DNA of 64,000 nucleotides from Bifidobacterium coryneforme (GCF_000737865.1 NZ_CP007287.1:1558972-1622971), one strand, 5' to 3'; positions 1 to 13,898 are shown, numbered from the stretch's first letter. Numbers and translations are program-made. Notes: a model not told the origin generated them from the letters alone.

Positions 1-1942
<1,942 letters not shown>

Positions 1943-1945
1943 GAT

Positions 1946-3607
<1,662 letters not shown>

Positions 3608-3658
3608 GATCACTCCTTATTTTCGTTCTTGTTCAAGTCTGTCATTCTCTTTCCGGCC

Positions 3659-4486
3659 TCATCCCGCCGTCGTCATCCGCCGTCGCAGGTGCTTCAGCTG
3701 GGTCGCCACCGTGCCGTCCGTGGAGACCGACCCGTACTGGACCTTCATGCCACCAAGGACCGATGGGTCAACAACCGAATTGATATGGACCGGTTTACCC
3801 AACTTACGTCCATATACATCCTGGATACGGCTGGACTGTTCATCGCTCATGGGAACCGCCGTGGTGACGGTGACCATGACCTGGTCCATGTGTTCGGAGA
3901 ACCTGTCGACCAGCCACATGACCGTGTCGGGGAAGCGCCGCCCGCGTAGATCCTGGGTGGCGTTCAGGGCGAGCTGCTCAGTGACCGGGTGCATATCCTG
4001 CCCGTCCAACAGGGACTTCAGCAGATCCACCCGGGCCTCGGGCCTGCCGTACTCATCCGAAAGGCGGAAGAGCACCAGGGGCATGCCCAGGAGGGCGGAG
4101 TGTATCTCTGCCAGCTCACCGGCCACCTGGTTGGTGATACCCAGGGCGTCGGCATAATAGGCCGTCGCATCCACGGACAGGTCCTCCGCGGCATTGGCGA
4201 TGTGGGCAATCCTGCTCCACTGGTGGGCCACCAGGTCGTGGAGGATATCCACGGTCAGGGGGTCGGCCTCCTGGCCCAGAATCAGGTCGATCACCTGCTG
4301 CTTGTCGGCGGCCGAACGGGAGGGGTCGGTCAGGGCCCTCTCCAGGGTCTTGTTGGCATCCAGCAGGTTGACGAAGGCATAGAGCTCCGTGGCGACACGG
4401 AGAGCATCCTCCCCCTTGCTCTTCAGCCGGGGTGCATACTTGTCGCGGGTCTCCTTGTCGGAGGCCAGCGAAGTCTCTCCTCGCAT
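3659..4486 (-). CDS. atpH: F1Fo ATP synthase subunit delta
   Basis: Peripheral-stalk subunit that fixes the top of F1 to subunit b. At 275 residues it is longer than the roughly 180-residue Escherichia coli delta, as in other actinobacteria. The C-terminal domain is recognisable from VTVTTAVPMSDEQ and the final VDPSVLGGMKVQYG motif. The start ATG at 4486 follows GGGAGGTGAG. It sits between atpF and atpA on the same strand with about 50-base gaps. Confidence 0.94.
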   Translation of the reverse strand: MRGETSLASDKETRDKYAPRLKSKGEDALRVATELYAFVNLLDANKTLERALTDPSRSAADKQQVIDLILGQEADPLTVDILHDLVAHQWSRIAHIANAAEDLSVDATAYYADALGITNQVAGELAEIHSALLGMPLVLFRLSDEYGRPEARVDLLKSLLDGQDMHPVTEQLALNATQDLRGRRFPDTVMWLVDRFSEHMDQVMVTVTTAVPMSDEQSSRIQDVYGRKLGKPVHINSVVDPSVLGGMKVQYGSVSTDGTVATQLKHLRRRMTTAG

Positions 4487-4537
4487 CTCACCTCCCCTTC
4501 CGCGTGAATGATGATCCTGCAGTCTGCCTGTCAGTCA

Positions 4538-5080
4538 TCATGCCTTCTGCTTGTCCGCTTCGTCCTTGTCGGCATCCGCGATGATCGAGTCGATCATGGA
4601 GGACTGCACGGCACTGTCCTGCAACTGGGAACCCAGGATCTTGCCCGCCAGTGCGGTGGCCAGGGTACCCACCTCACCTTTCAGGGAGACCAGGGCCTGC
4701 TGCTGCTGGGATTGCAGGGAACGCTGGGCGTTCTCAGTAATCTGGCTCGCCTCGGTCTCGGCCCTGCTACGGGCATCCGCGACTATCCTGGATGCCTCGG
4801 CCCGGGCGTCATCCCGAATCTGCGAAGCCTCCACGCGGGCCTTGCCCAACTGGTCCTCATACTTCTTCTTGGCCTCATCGGCATCATCCTTCGCCTTCTT
4901 GGCCTTCTGGATGTTGCCTTCGATCCTGGCCGAGCGCTCATCGAAAATCGACTGGAACTTCGGCATGAAGAACTTATAGAAGAAGACAGCAAGAATGAGC
5001 AGGATGATCAAAGACCATACGATGTCGTAGAGCTTGGGGATGAACAGTTCAATCCCGTTGCCGGCTGCTACTGCGTTCAT
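4538..5080 (-). CDS. atpF: F1Fo ATP synthase subunit b
   Basis: Dimerising peripheral-stalk subunit anchored in the membrane. The 180-residue product has one N-terminal membrane helix (about residues 18-38, IVWSLIILLILAVFFYKFF) followed by a long alanine/lysine/glutamate-rich helix typical of the b coiled coil. AAAGGAGGAGCC precedes the ATG at 5080. Only one b-type gene is present in the operon, so there is no b' or b-delta fusion here. Confidence 0.95.
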   Translation of the reverse strand: MNAVAAGNGIELFIPKLYDIVWSLIILLILAVFFYKFFMPKFQSIFDERSARIEGNIQKAKKAKDDADEAKKKYEDQLGKARVEASQIRDDARAEASRIVADARSRAETEASQITENAQRSLQSQQQQALVSLKGEVGTLATALAGKILGSQLQDSAVQSSMIDSIIADADKDEADKQKA

Positions 5081-5149
5081 TGGCTCCTCCTTTCCGCTAT
5101 CGAAGCCATGCCATCTTGTGCATCATGGCGATGCATCCGCCGCATGGAA

Positions 5150-5377
<228 letters not shown>

Positions 5378-5541
5378 TTATTTTCCTTTCCTAGACCGTT
5401 GCCGGTTCTTGGATCTTGGCACGGCACCAACCGCTGTGAACCTGTCGGTACCGCAAAACTCTATTGATGCAAACGTCAGACGCCCGTACGGGGCCTCCAG
5501 GATATGCCCCTTACCGGAGTCTGCGGTTGCGATTCATCGGT

Positions 5542-6357
5542 TCAGTCCTCCTCGGGGTAACTCATGGAGATATAAACCGTTGAAAGGATGGCGAAAATAT
5601 AGGCCTGCAGGGCAGCCACGAAAATCTCGAAGGCCGTCAGGGCAAAGCCCAGAGCGAACCAGCCGACGCCCGCCAGGGCGAGAAGCTTGTTGGTGGCCTC
5701 GATGACGTAGAACTGGGTGAAGGCCAGGCTGACGGCCACCAGGAGGTGACCGGCGACCATGTTGGCGAAAAGCCGGATGGTCAGGGAGGCCGGCTTGACG
5801 ATGATCATCTCAAGCAACTGGATGGGGGTAAGAATGATGTACAGGGGCCAGGGCACCCCGGCGGGGAAGAGCTCGGTCTTGAAGTAGCCCCAGAACCCCT
5901 GCTCCCGGATGCCGGTAATCATGTACTGGCAGAAGGTCCAGAGCGCGAACACCAGGGGCATGGTGATCGTGGCCGTGGCCGCGATGTTCATGCCAGGAAT
6001 GATGCCGCAGAGGTTGAACACCAAGACGGTCAGGAAGATGGTCGTGATCATGGGTACGTAGCGCTTGCCACGTACCTCGCCCAGGGTGTCGTAGACCACG
6101 GAGTCGCGAATGAACTCGATGACCCACTCGACAGCCCCCTGCCAGCGCGAGGGAATCAGTTTGGCCCGGGAAGCCGTAATGCCCAGGACCAGAAGAATGA
6201 CCACCATGGCGACAAGCCTGACCAGAATGATCCGGTTCATGGCGAATGGCGTCCCCTGGAAAAGGATCTCCGGAGGCAGAAAATCGTCAACGGAAGGGAG
6301 TTCGCTCGGCGTGGCCATGGCCAGACTGATTGTCCCACTCCCTATTGCCTCTAACAT
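5542..6357 (-). CDS. atpB: F1Fo ATP synthase subunit a
   Basis: Stator channel subunit that passes protons to the c ring. The 271-residue polytopic protein contains the essential arginine in the motif TIRLFANMVAGHLL, and ends in a membrane helix plus SYPEED. The start ATG at 6357 is six bases after AGGAGG. It is the first gene of the operon; no atpI-like gene precedes it, since the next gene upstream is metA. The 175-base gap before it holds the likely operon promoter. Confidence 0.95.
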   Translation of the reverse strand: MLEAIGSGTISLAMATPSELPSVDDFLPPEILFQGTPFAMNRIILVRLVAMVVILLVLGITASRAKLIPSRWQGAVEWVIEFIRDSVVYDTLGEVRGKRYVPMITTIFLTVLVFNLCGIIPGMNIAATATITMPLVFALWTFCQYMITGIREQGFWGYFKTELFPAGVPWPLYIILTPIQLLEMIIVKPASLTIRLFANMVAGHLLVAVSLAFTQFYVIEATNKLLALAGVGWFALGFALTAFEIFVAALQAYIFAILSTVYISMSYPEED

Positions 6358-6386
6358 CTATCGCCTCCTGAAACGACGTAGTGCTC

Positions 6387-6392
6387 ACTATA
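6387..6392 (-). promoter_or_regulatory. atpB: Candidate -10 box for the atp operon
   Basis: On the minus strand the hexamer TATAGT (five of six matches to TATAAT) lies 29 bases upstream of the atpB ATG. That would give a leader of about 23 bases carrying the AGGAGG site. No good -35 hexamer is visible at 16-18 bases. A second weaker box, TACACT, lies further upstream. Confidence 0.4.
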
Positions 6393-6533
6393 GCGCGGAT
6401 ACGCTCTATTTAGCGGCACCGTATCGGTAGTGTAGCCCAACACTTCGCTTGCTCGTAACCGACACCTCACAGGTTTGTTACGAAAATCAGATTGGGCACC
6501 GAAAATTCCATCCGGAACTGGCCGATAGGAAGA

Positions 6534-7595
6534 TTAAAACTCTTCATTGACCTTGTCGAAGCCTCCCCTGACCAGCCCGTATCCATCAGTTTCCAGGGGG
6601 CGGTACCGGTCGCGACGGGGCGCACCCGGCTCGTGCCTGATGGACCGGTCCGTGCCCAACTTGCCGGCCGCACGCAGGGCCGGAACCATGGCCAGGTCGT
6701 AGGGAGTGGTCTCATATACCCAGTTCAGCCAGTTGCGCCAAAGGAGGTTGGCGTGGGCCCGCCATGAAAAGACGGGTTCCAGGGTGGGGTCGTCGTGGGG
6801 GAAGTAGTTGGTCGGGAAGGGGACATTGCAGAGCCCCCTATCCGTATCGCGGCGATATTCCTGGGCCAGGGTGGCGCGGTCATACTCCCAGTGGCCCAGG
6901 GAGAATATCTCCGAAAAGTCCTGGGTGCAGATCAGGCCGGGACCAGATTGGGGGCCCCAGGTCAGCACCTGCAGGTCCGGGCAGGCCCACACCCGGTCCT
7001 CGTCCACACCGGCCAGGCGGGAGTGGGGTTGAAGGGAAATCTCGTCAAACCCGTTGGTGATGAAGCAGTACTCGTCCTGAAGGTACTGGGGGAAGACCCC
7101 AAAGAGTTTACGGTCGAGGAGGTGCTTGGCGACGCCGTACCGGTGGTAGAGGGCGGCCATGGCACCCCAGCAGAGGTACATGGTCGAAAAGACATGGCTA
7201 CCGGCCCAGTCCAGGATACGGGTCAGTTCATCCCAGTAGTCGACCTCTTCGAACTCCAGCTGCTCTACCGGTGCCCCGGTTACGATAAGGCCGTCGTAGC
7301 AGTTGTTCCGGAGCGCATCCAGGTTCTCGTAGAACTTGACCAGGTGGTCCTGGCTGGTGTGGGTGGCCTCGTGGGTGGAGGTCTTCATGAAGTCGACGTC
7401 GACCTGGAGGGGCGACTTGGAAATCAGCCTCAGGAGCTGGGTCTCGGTCTCCACCTTTTTGGGCATCAGGTTGAGGATGACCAGCCTGAGCGGGCGCATC
7501 TCCTGACGCTCCGCCTCATGGGTCTCCAGGGCAAAGATGCGCTCCGAATCCAGGATGGATCTGGCAGGCAACCCGGTGGGGACGGTGATAGGCAT
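6534..7595 (-). CDS. metA: Homoserine O-acyltransferase, MetA family (probably acetyl-CoA specific)
   Basis: Acylates the hydroxyl of L-homoserine, the entry step of methionine synthesis. The 353-residue protein has the complete MetA catalytic set at the standard numbers: Cys142 (MYLCWGAMAAL), His235 and Glu237 (SLGHWEYDR). Residue 111 is glutamate (TGAPVEQLEF). In this family glutamate at 111 goes with acetyl-CoA use and glycine or leucine with succinyl-CoA, so homoserine O-acetyltransferase is inferred. The tail is about 40 residues longer than the E. coli enzyme. The start is the ATG at 7595; the frame remains open upstream but without family similarity. A -10-like GATAAT six bases before the ATG suggests a leaderless mRNA. 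Confidence 0.93.
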   Translation of the reverse strand: MPITVPTGLPARSILDSERIFALETHEAERQEMRPLRLVILNLMPKKVETETQLLRLISKSPLQVDVDFMKTSTHEATHTSQDHLVKFYENLDALRNNCYDGLIVTGAPVEQLEFEEVDYWDELTRILDWAGSHVFSTMYLCWGAMAALYHRYGVAKHLLDRKLFGVFPQYLQDEYCFITNGFDEISLQPHSRLAGVDEDRVWACPDLQVLTWGPQSGPGLICTQDFSEIFSLGHWEYDRATLAQEYRRDTDRGLCNVPFPTNYFPHDDPTLEPVFSWRAHANLLWRNWLNWVYETTPYDLAMVPALRAAGKLGTDRSIRHEPGAPRRDRYRPLETDGYGLVRGGFDKVNEEF

Positions 7596-7601
7596 AGGTC
7601 C

Positions 7602-7607
7602 ATTATC
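7602..7607 (-). promoter_or_regulatory. metA: Candidate -10 box of a leaderless metA transcript
   Basis: GATAAT on the minus strand (five of six to consensus) is separated from the metA ATG by six bases, so transcription would start at or next to the A of the start codon. There is no Shine-Dalgarno sequence before this ATG. The -35 region is not recognisable. Confidence 0.4.
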
Positions 7608-7667
7608 CCCTATCCGGTTTCGGCGACCCCGGGACTTCCGATTGGTGACCCACGCAATCGCCCAAAC

Positions 7668-7695
7668 TTGACAAAAGTCGACCAATCCGTAAGAT
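7668..7695 (+). promoter_or_regulatory. Promoter of the initiator tRNA gene
   Basis: A perfect -35 hexamer TTGACA at 7668-7673 is followed after 16 bases by TAAGAT at 7690-7695. That places transcription start about 20 bases before the mature tRNA 5' end. It is one of the strongest promoter-like sequences in the window, as expected for a stable RNA. Confidence 0.7.
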
Positions 7696-7721
7696 GGATA
7701 ACTGCTGTGCAACACAGCCGA

Positions 7722-7798
7722 CGCGGGGTGGAGCAGTTCGGTAGCTCGCTGGGCTCATAACCCAGAGGTCTCAGGTTCAAATCCTGACCCCGCTACCA
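7722..7798 (+). tRNA. Initiator tRNA-fMet (anticodon CAT)
   Basis: A 77-base cloverleaf with anticodon CAT at 7756-7758 inside the stem CTGGG/CCCAG. The three consecutive G:C pairs at the anticodon stem base and the unpaired first base (C1 opposite U72) mark it as initiator rather than elongator tRNA-Met. The T arm carries GGTTCAAATCC, and CCA is encoded. It is a single-gene unit with its own promoter and terminator. Confidence 0.96.
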
Positions 7799-7802
7799 GT
7801 GG

Positions 7803-7836
7803 CCTGGAATTCTGAGGAATTCCAGGTTTTTCTTTT
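7803..7836 (+). terminator. Intrinsic terminator of tRNA-fMet
   Basis: A perfect 10-bp stem, CCTGGAATTC (7803-7812) and GAATTCCAGG (7817-7826), closes a four-base loop and is followed by TTTTTCTTTT. It lies four bases after the tRNA CCA end. Confidence 0.93.
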
Positions 7837-7956
7837 CTCCCGCCATCGCTCACCACTCTGAGGTTTCCCGGAGGAAATCTGGAGAGCAGGGGCCAGGACG
7901 GGCAAAAGGGTAGGGGTCTCCAGGGGTCAAAACCGGCTGCCTTTTCAGATCACCGG

Positions 7957-10900
7957 CTACTTCCGCCTCTTCCTGACGACAAGGAGGACGACCAACCCGA
8001 CGAAGGACGAGATGGTGAGCAGGACCAGGGCCAGGGAAACCTGGGCACCTGTTGCCGACAAGCCTGACGAGGTCCCATTCCAGTCATCAAGGTTGGACTC
8101 AACCTCGGTGTCTGCGCACAGGATCTGCCCCTCGACGGGCTCGGATCCTCCGGCTGCGGCCGTCCGGGTCAGGGAGCCGTCCTGATCCGGCATGGAGTCA
8201 GGAGAATCGACCGGACAGGCGGTCAGTGGACTTCCCTTTACCCTCGCCCTGTCGGTATGGTGTCCGGACACCCCCACCAGGGTTCCATGAACGTCCACCG
8301 ACTGTCCGGGTTTGAGAATCAGGTCATTCCACCCTTGCGGATACCTGAAGTCAATGACCCGGCCACCGCCATTGACCGTCCAATCCTCCAGAGTGAGATC
8401 CTTGGCCCGGAAAAGGGCACCTCCTCCTGCACCCGGATCCTTGCCGGAATCGTTGGTGATACGGAAGACAATATCCGTATCACCGGCGACAGGCAGGGCC
8501 TGGCCGGGATGGTCCCGATCGCCATCCGGATACCCGCTGACCTTGTCGAACTTCTCCACATGCAGGCCTGGGGTCAGCTCCGGCGTCCTGGTCCACACCG
8601 CATTGGAGGGAATCACCTTGTCCTGGTAGTACTCGGTGAAGCGGTTCTCATGCCTATCGACGGTGACCAGGCGACGACACTGCAGGTAGGCTCGCCACCC
8701 CACCTCCTGGTCGGGCATGGCGGAAACCATGGCCAGATATGTTGCCGTGGCGGTAATCGCAACCTTCCCATCCGACCCCGAAGCCAGGGTGAAGAGATCA
8801 CCGCCCAATGGCGAAGCATCAAAGTCGGAACCAGCCAGTTGCCCACCCTTATGAACCAGAACCTTGCCACCCCGGTACAGGTCCCGAGAGGCGTAGACGG
8901 CCCACTGCCCCGTAAACCGATCCACGGCAGGGACCAGTTGGTCTTCAATCCGCCATTGGTCCACCTGGGGGTAGGCCCTGCCTGGGGGAAGGATGCTTGA
9001 GTCCAACCTGTACAGGAAGGAATCGTCACGGTAGACGCTCCTGCCATCTGAGCCCCTGCCTCCCACTGCCACCACAACGTCCTTGGTCGGATTGAGGGGT
9101 TGCAGGGGGTTGGAGACGACGTTGGTCTTGCGCCTGATGTCATTCAACACCTGTATGCCCTGGTTCCTCAGCACCTGTCCGCGCCCGACCCTGATGACCC
9201 GGTAGGGCAGGATGAGATCATAGGTGCGCCCGAGCAGGGACTGGTCGATGGACGGTTCACCCAGAGGGCTATGCCCGATTCTGCGAGCATAGGCCGCCAG
9301 ATCCGCGGGCTGCGGATCGCCATTTACAGTCAGGCCGGTTGCCGGGATGAAGGTGTCGACGGTCCTGGCGAAGGCGTACACAACCCCACCCTGAATCTGA
9401 ATGTTGAACCGAGCGGTATAGTCCTGCCCGTCTGATCCCATGACCCGGATGTGGCCCGGATCAATGCTGAGGTGCTCATCGTCGAAGTCATCCACCAGGC
9501 CAAGTCTCCATACCTTGTATGCCAGGTCGGACTGGCTGACATCCATGGTTATCCGGTAAACCCCCGTATCCCCCTGGAGAAGGGTCCGCCCATCGATGCT
9601 GACCGTCTGATCGCGGGAGCTGACAACACGTTTGACAGGGTTGACCTTCGGGGGCGGGTTGACGACCCGATTCGAGGGGGTCAGGGAGTTATTGATGGTG
9701 AGCACCCACTGGTTGTCCACCCGATGATCGGTCGGGGCCGCCTTATCCACCACTCCCTCGAAGCGAAGCTGGACCCTGGGATTGCCCGAGGCCCGCCACT
9801 GCCCAATCAGACCCGCATCCTTCAGGGAAACACGGACCAGGTGCAGGCGATCGTCCCAATGCGTGGAGTATCCGCTCTTGGGAATCGGCCTACCCTTGGC
9901 AAGGTCCATCATCTCAAGGGTTTGTTTGTCCGGTCTGAACCACTGGTCGTAGGTGTCGGTGAAGGTAATCTCCTTGACCGGATAGGCCAGGCTTGCGGGA
10001 AGGGAGGGTTGTGAGTCCAGCTGGTACTCCAGTCGCTGGCCGGGATGGACGATCTTTCCGTCCACACTTCCCTGGGTGCCTCCCTGGCTGGACTCGGAGA
10101 CCACGTCCTTCCTGACGGGAGGCAGGTAGGCGCAGATACCCGGACGGTTGGTTTCAGCGGTCTGCCCATTGACGGTCTGGAATCCCCTGTTGGTCAAGGA
10201 CCCGTCCCCACCTGGCTGGGCAGGCATGGCAGCACAGAAGTTCACCTCTTCACCCGGGCCCTTGCCCATATCCTGCCGGACCTGCGCCGCCCCGCCACCA
10301 TTGGCGAAGTTGACGACGAACGGCACCAGCATGGTCACCTGCAAGGGGTTCGGCATCCTCTGCAAACGCGCCAGGTAACCGCTCTTGGCCCTGGCTCTGA
10401 CCGTCGTTCCAGAAGCGGTGATATCGAACCGATCGGTCACGTCAACACCATGCTCACTGATGTCCGAAACGCTGCTCTGCCGGTAACGGCCATCACCATC
10501 CGCTACACCTTTGGCCTCATAGACCCGCACCTTTTCGGCACCTTCCTGATCAACCAGATAGTCGGCGGCGGACCAGTCGTCATCCAAGGAAAGCAAGTCG
10601 GGAGCCTGGATGAGGCCGGAATCCACGGTGGCGTTGACCACGGCACCGACCTCGTCACCGTCCAGAAAGACATGACCATCGGCTCCGGTCCGGTTGGTGC
10701 GTTCCGGATCGATGACGGTGCGCCACTGGCCTGTTGAAGGGTTTCGGAGCACCCAAGACTTGTCGGGGTTGGGCGCCCAGGTGGGGAAGCTCCGTGTCGG
10801 GGTAGGATGCTCGACCTCAAGGGTTACCCCCTTCCACCAGACAGCACCCGTATCCTGCAGGATATTGATGGTCGGCTGGTGCACGGTCACATCCAGGCCC

Positions 10901-11832
10901 CACTGCCAGACATGGTTCGCCGGCATGTCACCTCCCCGCCAAACGGCCACGGCACGATTCGCGGGTGGGGTGGCCCCGGTCACGGTGTTGAAGTCAAAGC
11001 GACCGCTCAGGTCCTGCCCATCCGTCAGGTCAACCACCCTTTGGTTGCCGACGGTGTAGCGCTGCCCCATGGGATGGAAGTCGTCTCGGAAAACCAGTTC
11101 ACGGCCGTTGGCTCCTGTATTGGTGGTAATCCGCGTCTGATTCGTCATCTGGTCCGCACTGGTCCCCAGCTCGACCTGCTTGTCGGCCTGGGTTGGCGGT
11201 TGATCGGCCGGCCTGGGTTCGAAGTCGTTAAGCATGAGCACCACCAGGGAGATGCCGCGCTCGTTGCCGGCATACCGCTCGGCCAATCCATCCAGCGAAT
11301 CTCCGGGCTGGTCCCAAAAAGCCTGGCTTGTTCGGTAGGAGACACCCCGGTTGCTGTATGGCCGGACCGCCACGGACCGTCGCCAGTTGTCCATCCAAAT
11401 GGAGTGCTGGGCCATGCTTACCCCGTCGAAGACCCGTTGCCCATCACTCATGCCGACAACGACGCCCACGCCGGTGACCCGGCAGTTCCCCTGACCGACC
11501 CTGTCGGGATGGGCCTGGTCAAATCTGCCCATGCAGTTCCTGTTGGCCTCCTCCAAGGCCTCCCGCTTGACCCGGGCCGTGGTGCCATTCGCCCCGTCCC
11601 TGATACGCATGACCCCAAAGGCCTTGTCGATACTGGCTACCGTATAACCACCAAACCCTCCCGAATCATCGTCACGGTAGGCCCAGCCCTGCCAAAAGGC
11701 GCCATGCCCCACTGCGCCGCCTCCGGCATGCCCGGACCCACCTCCCGCCATGGCCGGCGACAGCGGCACCAGCATGACCACCAGGGCAATCACCAAAGCC
11801 AGCGGACTGGGGCCTTGTCTTCTTTGTTTCAT
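7957..11832 (-). CDS. Large cell-wall-anchored adhesin with antigen I/II-type isopeptide domains
   Basis: A 1291-residue secreted surface protein. Residues 1-29 form a signal peptide (MKQRR, a hydrophobic core, then SPAMA). The C-terminus is a sorting signal: LSATG at 1258-1262, a hydrophobic helix, and the tail RKRRK. LSATG departs from LPXTG and resembles the LAXTG-type motifs of class E sortases. The C-terminal half has at least two modules resembling the adhesin isopeptide-forming domains of streptococcal antigen I/II (for example [25 protein letters not shown] and [14 protein letters not shown]). The N-terminal 450 residues match nothing I can name. AAAAGGA precedes the ATG. It is monocistronic, with no sortase gene in the window. 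Adhesion to host or neighbouring cells is inferred; the ligand is unknown. Confidence 0.82.
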   Translation of the reverse strand: MKQRRQGPSPLALVIALVVMLVPLSPAMAGGGSGHAGGGAVGHGAFWQGWAYRDDDSGGFGGYTVASIDKAFGVMRIRDGANGTTARVKREALEEANRNCMGRFDQAHPDRVGQGNCRVTGVGVVVGMSDGQRVFDGVSMAQHSIWMDNWRRSVAVRPYSNRGVSYRTSQAFWDQPGDSLDGLAERYAGNERGISLVVLMLNDFEPRPADQPPTQADKQVELGTSADQMTNQTRITTNTGANGRELVFRDDFHPMGQRYTVGNQRVVDLTDGQDLSGRFDFNTVTGATPPANRAVAVWRGGDMPANHVWQWGLDVTVHQPTINILQDTGAVWWKGVTLEVEHPTPTRSFPTWAPNPDKSWVLRNPSTGQWRTVIDPERTNRTGADGHVFLDGDEVGAVVNATVDSGLIQAPDLLSLDDDWSAADYLVDQEGAEKVRVYEAKGVADGDGRYRQSSVSDISEHGVDVTDRFDITASGTTVRARAKSGYLARLQRMPNPLQVTMLVPFVVNFANGGGAAQVRQDMGKGPGEEVNFCAAMPAQPGGDGSLTNRGFQTVNGQTAETNRPGICAYLPPVRKDVVSESSQGGTQGSVDGKIVHPGQRLEYQLDSQPSLPASLAYPVKEITFTDTYDQWFRPDKQTLEMMDLAKGRPIPKSGYSTHWDDRLHLVRVSLKDAGLIGQWRASGNPRVQLRFEGVVDKAAPTDHRVDNQWVLTINNSLTPSNRVVNPPPKVNPVKRVVSSRDQTVSIDGRTLLQGDTGVYRITMDVSQSDLAYKVWRLGLVDDFDDEHLSIDPGHIRVMGSDGQDYTARFNIQIQGGVVYAFARTVDTFIPATGLTVNGDPQPADLAAYARRIGHSPLGEPSIDQSLLGRTYDLILPYRVIRVGRGQVLRNQGIQVLNDIRRKTNVVSNPLQPLNPTKDVVVAVGGRGSDGRSVYRDDSFLYRLDSSILPPGRAYPQVDQWRIEDQLVPAVDRFTGQWAVYASRDLYRGGKVLVHKGGQLAGSDFDASPLGGDLFTLASGSDGKVAITATATYLAMVSAMPDQEVGWRAYLQCRRLVTVDRHENRFTEYYQDKVIPSNAVWTRTPELTPGLHVEKFDKVSGYPDGDRDHPGQALPVAGDTDIVFRITNDSGKDPGAGGGALFRAKDLTLEDWTVNGGGRVIDFRYPQGWNDLILKPGQSVDVHGTLVGVSGHHTDRARVKGSPLTACPVDSPDSMPDQDGSLTRTAAAGGSEPVEGQILCADTEVESNLDDWNGTSSGLSATGAQVSLALVLLTISSFVGLVVLLVVRKRRK

Positions 11833-12093
11833 CTTCGTCCTTTTCTTCGGATTGAAATCCTCGGCCAGGGATGGTCAAGGCTGGGAGCAGGGGCGGAAAT
11901 GCACTGTCTTCGAAAGTCATCCAGCCAGGCATCCTCCACCCCGCGGACCCTGAGTATGACCCCGGGAACCGGCCAGGCTCTCAACCCGGAAAGGATGTGG
12001 TCGAATGTGCGCCCGCCTGGCTATGCTGTGTATGAGAAAACACCCGATTCGGCCGAGCCCGCGTGGCCACGGCCAGACAAAGGAGACAGGACT

Positions 12094-12585
12094 ATGGCAG
12101 AGACCTTCAACGTGCTGGTCGAGATTCCCCGCGGTTCGCGCAATAAGTACGAGGTGGACCACGAAAGCGGCCGCATCATGCTGGACCGTACCCTCTTCAC
12201 CTCCATGGGCTACCCCGACGACTACGGCTACATCGAGGACACCCTGGGCGAGGACGGCGATCCGCTGGACGCGCTGGTCATGATTCCGAACTCCGTCTTC
12301 CCCGGCTGCATCATCGAGTGCCGCGCCGTTGGCCTGTACCACATGGTCGACGAGGCGGGCGGCGACGACAAGGTTCTCTGCGTGCCCGCCGATGTCCGCT
12401 TCGATGACATCAAGGACATCGACGATGTCTCCGACTTCCACAAGCAGGAGATCAAGCACTTCTTCGAGCAGTACAAGGCCCTGGAGCCCGGCAAGGAGGT
12501 CATGCCCGGCGACTTCTGGACCAATGCCGAGGCTGCCGAAACCGAGATCAAGGCCGCTCGCGAGCGCCTGGCCAACCAGAAGTAA
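12094..12585 (+). CDS. ppa: Inorganic pyrophosphatase (family I)
   Basis: Soluble Mg-dependent enzyme that hydrolyses pyrophosphate released by biosynthesis. The 163-residue protein has the family I features: [13 protein letters not shown], the active-site run [19 protein letters not shown] containing the metal-binding aspartates, and [11 protein letters not shown] near the end. The start is the ATG at 12094, after AAAGGAGACAGGACT. The frame stays open far upstream (to 10807), but that part is only antisense to the adhesin gene. It is transcribed divergently from the adhesin. Confidence 0.96.
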   Translation: MAETFNVLVEIPRGSRNKYEVDHESGRIMLDRTLFTSMGYPDDYGYIEDTLGEDGDPLDALVMIPNSVFPGCIIECRAVGLYHMVDEAGGDDKVLCVPADVRFDDIKDIDDVSDFHKQEIKHFFEQYKALEPGKEVMPGDFWTNAEAAETEIKAARERLANQK

Positions 12586-12803
12586 GGTCAACGGACCGTT
12601 CTGATTTCACCGCCCATTGTGGCGGAAGTGGTGTGTCGACATTCCCCGTATTGTCGGCACGCCACTTGCATATCCGCAGATGAATGTGCAACTGCTCACA
12701 GTGTTGCCGAGCAAGGGCGCTCGCACCGCCTCAAATCCATCGATTACCTCTTGACCCGTCTACCATGCCAAGTAGGAGATGCCCGTAATAGCAGGGAGCC
12801 GCT

Positions 12804-13250
12804 ATGACCTTTTATACCTATACCTATCTCAAAGGGGGCCAGACCGACTGGCGGCTGATCAAGATCGTCATCATCGTCGCCCTGGCCCTGGCTTTCCTCT
12901 TCTTCCTGGTCATGTATGCCCGACGTAAGTGGGATCGGAAATTCAAGGACCTGGCCATCATCCTGGGCACCCTCCTCCTGCTGGCTGCCGCCATACAGTA
13001 CAGCGACTTCACCAACCTGCGCACGGCCAGTGTCCAGAGCGGCCAGTTGACCGTCGTCATCGAGAAGTCGGCGGCCAAGCTGGACGTGGACCCCCGGACC
13101 ATCAGCATCAACGACACCTCCAGGAACAACGACATGATCATCAAGACACCCAAGGGCTACTACACCCTGGTGTTCAACAGTTCCGGCTCGGAGTTCCTCC
13201 TGGAGAAGGCCGACCTTTACAAGCCCGACATCACCGTGATTGGAGAGTGA
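12804..13250 (+). CDS. DUF3290 family membrane protein
   Basis: A 148-residue protein of unknown function. It has two N-terminal membrane helices (about residues 21-42 and 50-64) and a soluble C-terminal domain with SGQLTVVIEKSAAKL and TPKGYYTLVFN. The arrangement and its position directly before a DUF421 gene fit the DUF3290 family, which usually travels with DUF421 proteins. Only 3 bases separate the two genes, so they are cotranscribed. GCAGGGAGCCGCT precedes the ATG. Confidence 0.82.
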   Translation: MTFYTYTYLKGGQTDWRLIKIVIIVALALAFLFFLVMYARRKWDRKFKDLAIILGTLLLLAAAIQYSDFTNLRTASVQSGQLTVVIEKSAAKLDVDPRTISINDTSRNNDMIIKTPKGYYTLVFNSSGSEFLLEKADLYKPDITVIGE

Positions 13251-13253
13251 CCC

Positions 13254-13898
13254 ATGGATATCAATTTCTACGTCAACGTGGCCCTGAAGCTGATTGTCGG
13301 TCTTCTCTTCATCACCCTCCTGATCAACGTGACCGGCAAGGGGAACCTTGCCCCCACCTCACCCATGGACCAGTTGCAGAACTACATACTGGGCGGCATC
13401 ATCGGCGGCGTGATCTACAGCAACTCCATTTCCATGGCCCAGTATGTCGTCATCCTGCTGATCTGGGCTGCGCTGATTCTGCTGACCAGGTATGCCAAGA
13501 CCCACATCCACATCGTGGGGAAGTACATTGACGGGGAGCCGGTCACCATCATCAAAAACGGGGAACTCCTGGTCAGGAACTGCCTGAAGGTGAACCTGAC
13601 CGCCAAGGAGGTTGATTTCAAGCTGCGGACCAAGGGAATCAACGATATCCGGGACGTCAAGCGATGCATCGTCGAGCAGAACGGCGGTTTGACGGTCATC
13701 TCCAAGGAGGATCAGGACGTGCGCTATCCGGTAATCCTGGACGGCCGTGCCGATCCCGATGTACTGGACATGATGGGCAAGGACGAGGAGTGGCTGATGA
13801 AGAGCCTGAACGACAAGGGGATCAGGAAGGTCTCTGACGTCTACATGGCCCGATATCAGAACGGCAAGCTCTACGCGGTCACATATCGGGATAAATAG
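13254..13898 (+). CDS. DUF421 (YetF-like) membrane protein
   Basis: A 214-residue protein with three N-terminal membrane helices (roughly residues 8-27, 42-56 and 61-77) and a cytoplasmic domain carrying the DUF421 hallmarks DGEPVTIIKNGELL and FKLRTKGINDIRDVKRCIVEQNGGLTV (in part). Members are linked to the cell envelope and spore membranes in Bacillus, but the biochemical role is unknown. It is the partner of the preceding DUF3290 gene, with GGAGAGTGACCC overlapping that gene's end as its ribosome site. Confidence 0.87.
   Translation: MDINFYVNVALKLIVGLLFITLLINVTGKGNLAPTSPMDQLQNYILGGIIGGVIYSNSISMAQYVVILLIWAALILLTRYAKTHIHIVGKYIDGEPVTIIKNGELLVRNCLKVNLTAKEVDFKLRTKGINDIRDVKRCIVEQNGGLTVISKEDQDVRYPVILDGRADPDVLDMMGKDEEWLMKSLNDKGIRKVSDVYMARYQNGKLYAVTYRDK

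Noticed and set aside
10807..12585. Apparent 592-residue fusion ending in pyrophosphatase
   Set aside because: The first 430 codons are antisense to the adhesin gene. The true ppa start at 12094 has a clear ribosome site and the family length.
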